Source: Bromus sterilis (Eukaryota; Streptophyta; Magnoliopsida; Poales; Poaceae). Taken from it: 64,000 nt of DNA. Shown here piece after piece: positions 58,302 through 64,000 of this stretch (the stretch's first letter is position 1; each line of letters starts with the position of its first letter). The notes under the pieces were generated by a model, which saw only the letters and a list, made by a program, of their open reading frames with translations, was not told where the DNA came from and did no database searches. Both the position numbers and the translations under genes were made by a program. The stretch covers positions 302,324,001 to 302,388,000 of the forward strand of contig OX465598.1 in assembly GCA_950022295.1 (NCBI GenBank). Direction: 5' to 3'.

Positions 58302-61300
58302 ATGTCTGCGGGGGAATGGTTACCCTCTGTCGTCACGGCGGAGAACCTCCGGCGCTACCAAGACGAGGGGTTACTCCCTCGCCATGGCTGCCGTCTTCCA
58401 GGCCCAGGTGAGGTCGAACCTCACCCTAGGGATGACGAGCGAGTTCTGCTTCTTTCCCATGTGGATAGGGGGTTTTCTCTTCCTCCTCATCCTTTCTTGC
58501 TTGATTTTCTTGCCTTCACGGGATCTCAATTGCATCACATCGTTCCTAATTCCATCACGCTTCTGTCTAGCTTTTTTTTCTTTGTGTGAGGGTTTCCTTG
58601 GTATCGATCCTCATTGGAATCTTTTCCGCACCATTTACACCATAAAGCCCCAGAAGATAAAGAATTCTGGGGAGGCAGAGATAAATCATCTTTGCGGGGG
58701 TTGTTTTTGGCGAAGAGGCAGGGCATTCAGTATTTTGCTTCTAGCTTGCCTGATTCTGTGAAGAATTGGCAAAATAGCTGGTTTTACTGTAAGGTAGAGA
58801 CTGCTCCTGGTACTCGGACATTACCCCCTTACTCGGACGTCCGGCTGGACGACTCCCGTGGTTGGAATCCCCGGTTGCTCGCTTCTGAGAAACAGCGGGT
58901 TCTACCACTGATGAGGGAAGTAGTGAGGATGAAGAAAGCGGGATTGGACGCCATGGATCTTATTGCTCTTTTCGTCACTCGGAGAATTCAGCCCCTGCAA
59001 GCCCGAGCTAGGAGGATGTGGGAGTACACGGGAGTTGATGATAGCACCCGCTATAATAACTCGGCGATGTGTCAGAAGGAATTTGAGCAACTCATGAAGA
59101 TTATTACCAGCGTGACTCATGGCGCGCAGATGGCTGGCCGAGTCAGACCCCTTGATATTAACCGTCCTCCGACTCTGGTGATTTGCTTTTATTTGGCCAG
59201 TCTTTTGAATGCTGCACTAGGTCCTGAATTTTAACTTGGTTATTCTTTTGTCTGTTCTTCAGACAAACGTCGCTCCATCCCCGATTCCTTTGGCGCCGCG
59301 AAATCCTGAAGACGAGGACGAGGACAGCAACAACGACGCAGGACTCGGGATCGAAGATGACGAAGAGACTGAATCTGATGTAGTGCTACCCCGTACCACT
59401 GCCGAGCAACGCTCCAAGAACAATCAGGATCGAGAGGCAGCTCGGGAGGGGTCCGTGCGGGGGACAAAGCGTCCCATGTCTCCGAGTAAAGGGGAGAATA
59501 GCAGCAAAGCCGCCGCACTTAGCCCAAGCCATGGGAGGGTAGCTCCCATGAAGCAGCGGAAGACGCTTTCGACTCTTGGCGGGAGGAAAGTTAGTGCTCC
59601 GACAGATGCTGCCAAAACCCCCAAGAAGGCTTCCGAGTCAGGATCCTCTCAGGCTGCTCCTGCTGTTGCTCCCCCAAGACGAGCTCTTAAGATGGCTCGG
59701 AAGTAAGATCCGACAACTTTTCTCTTTTCCTAAGTAATTTTGCTGATTTAACATCCTTTATGTTGCAGTGTCCGTCCGAGTGGTTCCGAGTCACTTCCTG
59801 GTGTTGAGGTTCCTGATGCTGTGGCTTATGAAGATGTTAGCAACTGCGTTGTAACTGATTTTTAGGTGTTGGATTCTATTCCTGAACAAACTCCAATCGA
59901 TGGTGAGTATATATCTTCTTGGTTTTAACTTTCATTTTTGCTCGAGGCTTTGCTTACAAATTTTCTTTTGTTAGACATGGATATTAATCGTGACGCAGAT
60001 CCGAGCCCAGCTGTAAATGAGATGGTTCTTTCTGCTTCCGACACACAGACTGCTCCGGGCACGCAGACTGCTCCGGAAGGCTTGACCGATCAGGAGGTCA
60101 CTATTCCTGCCGCGACGATTCCTCCTACTACCTCGGGGGTGAAGCAAGCTGAGAAGAGTTCCACCATCTCTGTTGCTGACCCCGGAGAAGATCGGGCCCC
60201 TCCTCCTTCAATCACGGTTGATACCTTGCTTAAGGATACCGTTCTGGATGGATTGAAGGGGTCTTTGGTGAAAGCTTCAGAAATCGAGTTGCGGCTACGT
60301 GAGATGACTTCTGATGCTGCCGCGATAAAGGCCAAAATGCATGTAAGCAAATGCGCGAATTTTCCACTCACTGGATGGATGTATTTCCGAGTTGTAGCCC
60401 CCAAGGCTCCGAGTAACTTCTTGGAGTTACTCGGAGTCTTATGCTGTAGGGACTATGAATTTGGAAATCTTCCAGTGGGGGCACTTCTTAGTGCACCCAC
60501 TGGGTGTAGCCCCCAAGGCTCCGAGTAACTTCTTGGAGTTACTCGGAGTCTTATGCTGTAGGGACTATGAATCTAGAGATCTTCCAGTGGGGGCACTTCT
60601 TAGTGCACCCACTGGGTGTAGCCCCCAAGGCTCCGAGTAACTTCTTGAAGTTACTCGGAGTCTTATGCTGTAGGGACTATGAATTTGGAGATCTTCCAGT
60701 GGGGGCACTTCTTAGTGCACCCACTAGGTGTAGCCCCCAAGGCTCCGAGTAACTTCTTGGAGTTACTCAGAGTCTTATGCTGTAGAGACTTGGTCTTAAA
60801 TAACTTTTCTTGTGTCAGGAGGCTTGCGAACTAGGCGCTGCGTTTGTGAAACTACAGGGAGAGCATGAGGCATTGAAGAAGAAACATGCTGAGGATAATG
60901 GTGAGGCTCTGCTTCTTGTATCTTGAGAAGAAATTCGAGATTTTACATCATATGAGTACTTCTGATTATTGAATTTACAGAAGCTGCGAAGAAAGCGTTT
61001 GATGCGAAGGTAAAAGAGAATGAAGAATTTGTGAACAAGATGAAGAAGGAGATTGAACAAGCCGAGAAGCGTGCAAAACAAATGGCTAGCCACAAGAAGG
61101 CTCTTGAGGAGAAGGAGACTGCTATCTCCAAGCTTCAGTCCGATCTGCAGAAACTTTCCGAGCTGCAGGCCAGAGATAAGGAGGAGCATGAAGCTGCGCT
61201 GGCTGCAGCTCGGGATTCCGTAAGAAGTGCTGAAGAGTATTGCACTGGGAGGTTTGCTGTGTTTAGCGAGATGCTGTCCAGTAAGACGCTGCTCTTTTTT

Positions 61301-61613
61301 GTGAATCCGACTTGTTTCTGCCTTGTGAATTTGATTTAATCTGTGCACCGTTGTTGTCTTCATAGTTTATTCTACCGATCCTGAAGCGGAAAAGACGCGT
61401 ATGGACCAGTTTGCCGAGTTGATGCAGAAGGATAATTATACGCCCAAGACGACGGAATTTGCCTTATCCAGAGGTCTGCTGACCATGAGGTGCGCCAAAG
61501 CGAAGAAATACGCTAAAGAGACCATGGGTGCTGCCTTAGGGTTGAAGAATTACCTCTCGCCTGCTGAAGAAAGTCGCATGCATCTGGATACGGTTGTTCC
61601 TGTGCTTCAGGGT
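58302..61613 (+). pseudogene. Spliced mobile-element gene, 'putative gypsy type transposon' domain, frameshifted and truncated
   Basis: From MSAGEWLPSVVTAENLRRY the frame gives the signature EVEPHPRDDERVLLLSHVDRG, then PNSITLLSSFF and CEGFLGIDPHWNLFR. These match my recollection of Pfam Transposase_28 (PF04195). Two compensating frameshifts break it, one at the T8 tract (about 58569-58576) and one near 58645. Exons inferred from GT/AG sites are about 58302-59176, 59263-59701, 59769-59900, 59977-60341, 60819-60900, 60981-61279 and 61367-61613. Later exons encode an acidic/Ser-rich linker (EDEDEDSNNDAG) and a long coiled coil (61031-61260). The last visible exon is cut by the LTR at 61614. Role unknown; possibly gag-like. 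Confidence 0.65.
60394..60791 (+). repeat. 112-bp hairpin tandem repeat, 3.5 copies, in an intron
   Basis: Units start gtagcccccaaggctccg at 60394, 60506, 60618 and 60730 (the last is 62 bp). Each full unit has two inverted repeats. One is an 11-bp stem (ctccgagtaac/gttactcggag, 8-nt loop). The other is a stem of about 13 bp with one mismatch (ccagtgggggcac/gtgcacccactgg, 6-nt loop). Units are nearly identical, so the array is young or homogenised. The intron acceptor cttgtgtcag follows at about 60809-60818. Confidence 0.92.
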
Positions 61614-64000
61614 TGTAAGGCCCGATATGCGGTACTGTTTCAGATTCGGACGTTTCCGCCCGAACCCGAGGACGAAGCACATATCGGTCCCACCGCGACA
61701 TATGACGAAGTCATATATCCCGGATTTCAACATGATATCACAGCATTACAGATACAAGGATACAACATCTCATACAATCGGCATACAACTGCCTCAAATA
61801 TAATACAACAGCGGAAGATACATGTCTGAGTACAGACTACAATCAAATGCCTACTGGCAAAGAGAAAAACAACGATCCCATAACCACACGGGTCCAGGCC
61901 GTCCGCCGGGATCCGCCTAACTAGTCGTCGTCGAGTCTCCACGTGAAACGTCGATCACCGTACCTGTTGTCGATCAGAACCCTGAAAAGAGTTTGGGGGT
62001 AGTATCATGAGTACAGAGGTACTCCGCATCCAACTGTAGTGGTCATCTGACCCAGCAAGGACTTCATCACTCGTCATTCTAGGACAACTAGTAGTTTACG
62101 GTAAGGAAAGGGTAAGTGGTGAGGTTGCTGCCGCACTAGCATTTATGATGTGGCTAACGATCTAGAGAGTAAGATAAGAAGCCAAGCATTCGATGAGGAA
62201 ACGCCTCCAACAAGTCTTGCTATCAACTACTTACGCAAACATAACACCTATCCTATCCTTGTCCTCCTCTTCGCATCCCGACGAAGAAGAAGCAGTCAAG
62301 GCACACGCACACGTTGATCAAGTTATATTAGGATTATCTCAGTTGTTGTTGTCTATGAACAAGGAGTAGGTCTTAAGTCGTCCATAACCGTGGACACGGC
62401 TTTTCGAAAAGATTTAACCCTGCAGGGGTGTACCAACTGCCCATTACGAGGCTCCGCACGCACGTCCATCACTCTCAGTTGCTACCCATTATAGGCAACC
62501 ATTTTATGATTTAGTTCCAAGAGATCCGAAACGACAGGTCCCTCTAGCTAACAACGAACAAATCCGGGTGGCCCCCGGTGAGACGACACCCAGCTCAGGA
62601 GCCGGCCGCGCTCTCGATCTGGTCTCTACCGTATGACTCCAGGTTTGGATTGCCGGTTCATCGCACATTGGGATAACCGGGTCCTCAGCCGGTCATGATG
62701 GGCCAGCAAGGGAACTATGTCCTCACTGGTCCGGTTTGTTTAAAACAATATCTGCCAGGAGCTACCCGACAGACACACACACGGTTTTCAAATGGTAAAA
62801 CAGCTTGGGCCACCACTAGAAATGTTTGAAGCTAGATAGGTAAGAAGAGGGGACCCCATAAAATCCCACACGCGGTTAGGCACGCTCAGTCTTAAAACCA
62901 ATACCCGGAACTCGGATCCTAGGTGACTCGAATGGAACAAAGCGTCGGGGCGGGATAGCCTAGACCTTCCATCCTTCGTCGAATATAGTCAACATTATAA
63001 TAATAATCATATCATCAACAATAATAATATAATAATCAGGTGATATCCCAACCCAAAGAGTAACAGGGTAACATCGTAGCATCCTAAGCATGCATACTAA
63101 GCAGGGGATGAGCAACGAGCAAAAGTAACATAGCAGTACAAGGTTTGCTGGGAGGGGACATGGCTGTATTGGTTTAAAAGAGGCTGTAAACATGTGGTAG
63201 GATCAAACATCGCCTAACCTATTCTAGCATGCAAACCGCTGGTTGAAATAGAATGGATCATAAGTAATGCAAGTCCTTGCCTGTTGATAAGTCGGGTTCC
63301 GAAGGTGTAGTCGATCGCAAGCTCGCATCGTCTCCGAGAGGTACCCGCGGGAGCACACAAGACGATAAACACTGGAAAGCAATCAACGGTGCACCACTAT
63401 TACTACGGAGCAAACACGAGCAAGCATCAACAAGAAGTAACACGAGACATCGCATCTACCGTCGAGAGCGGTTACTAACAATTTAAGTGGAGTACTCGTC
63501 ACACACGACGATACCGCACGTTTACGGTGGTTCAAGTTGTTTAGCTACAGGTGACCAAACAACGGTTATTAACATGGCAACTCAAGCAAGCATGCATAAC
63601 ACACAAACATGGCAAGAGGTGAAGCACAAAGTAAACTATCTATGCTAGACAATTTAAGTGAGGCACAATCCTAAACATGGCATAACACTAAGTGCCGCAC
63701 GATGATTAAAAGATTTGGTACTGTTCTGTCCTAAACCATATTTTAGGTTGGTTAACAACAGCAAACAACAGCATAAACACAAAGAACACGAAAAACTAAT
63801 CAAGTTACATATAAAGAACACCCCAAACGGAGTTACGGTTAAAAAGATACAAGCAAAACAATTTATGCACACATGCTGTATAAACAGGGGTAAATCTATA
63901 TGCAAAAGTGCAGCAACATGACATAGCAATACATGGGATGAAAGTAGACATCATGCTTAACAAAATGCAATTGGAATCACTCAATTCTGATCAACGGTTG
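61614..64000 (-). mobile_element. Partial long LTR (LARD-like), minus strand, leaves the window
   Basis: It starts tgtaaggcccgatatgc, the inverse of the 3' end of the solo LTR at 7499-11230, and follows that LTR in reverse down to about its position 8840 at the window edge. Similarity is high throughout. Whether it is a solo LTR or one end of a full element cannot be seen. The 5 bp to the left are agggt, the expected TSD. It truncates the gene at 58302. Confidence 0.85.

Noticed and set aside
60394..60791. CRISPR-like array
   Set aside because: The units are contiguous 112-bp tandem repeats without unique spacers, in a plant intron.

Overview
This window is intergenic DNA of a large grass genome, most likely a Triticeae species (wheat, Aegilops or barley type). 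That inference rests on the repeat families: an Angela/BARE-type Copia element, Athila-lineage Gypsy elements with a tRNA-Asp-type primer binding site, very long-LTR non-coding retrotransposons resembling LARDs (Sukkula type), and Mutator-like short elements. I see no convincing host gene, no rRNA, no functional tRNA and no CRISPR. All positions, target site duplications (TSDs) and LTR pairings were read directly from the sequence. Family names are recognition by eye and were not searched.

Layout. 1-3754: a small inverted-repeat element (5-219), unclassified AT-rich DNA, and two units of a flank repeat. 3755-43698: one minus-strand LARD-like retrotransposon stretched to 40 kb by nested insertions and flanked by the TSD gtgta. 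Without its inserts it is about 11.6 kb: two LTRs of 4451 and 4467 bp and a 2.7-kb interior without coding capacity. Its left (3') LTR carries a solo LTR (7499-11230, TSD ccatg) and an Athila-lineage non-autonomous element (11597-20887). Its interior carries a solo LTR of that same family (22888-24460, TSD ataac). Its right (5') LTR carries an Angela-like Copia element (26802-40495, TSD ggaca), whose own 3' LTR is split by another long solo LTR (27839-32351, TSD gtagt).

43030-45602: a 1.29-kb tandem duplication copying the LARD edge, its TSD and the flanking DNA. 45729-54617: a Mutator-like short element split by a second Athila-lineage element (45966-54318, minus strand, TSD gtgcc). That copy keeps a gag frame with one stop codon and a protease frame, but no pol. 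54618-56716: a GGA-rich minisatellite, GC-rich unclassified DNA and a second Mutator-like element (55975-56530). 56717-61613: a spliced, twice-frameshifted mobile-element gene resembling the 'putative gypsy type transposon' domain family, with a 112-bp hairpin repeat array in one intron. 61614-64000: part of a third long LTR on the minus strand, running out of the window.

The most interesting point is the comparison of the two Athila-lineage elements. They share LTRs, leader and 3' region, but one carries gag-protease and the other carries an unrelated frame of about 370 codons at the same position. The family therefore seems to exchange its whole coding module while keeping the cis-acting parts needed for retrotransposition. 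Other strong observations are an Angela element whose LTRs are far better preserved than its reverse transcriptase, a 1.83-kb internal tandem duplication, the duplicated LARD boundary, and a tRNA-like A-box/B-box sequence inside a long LTR.
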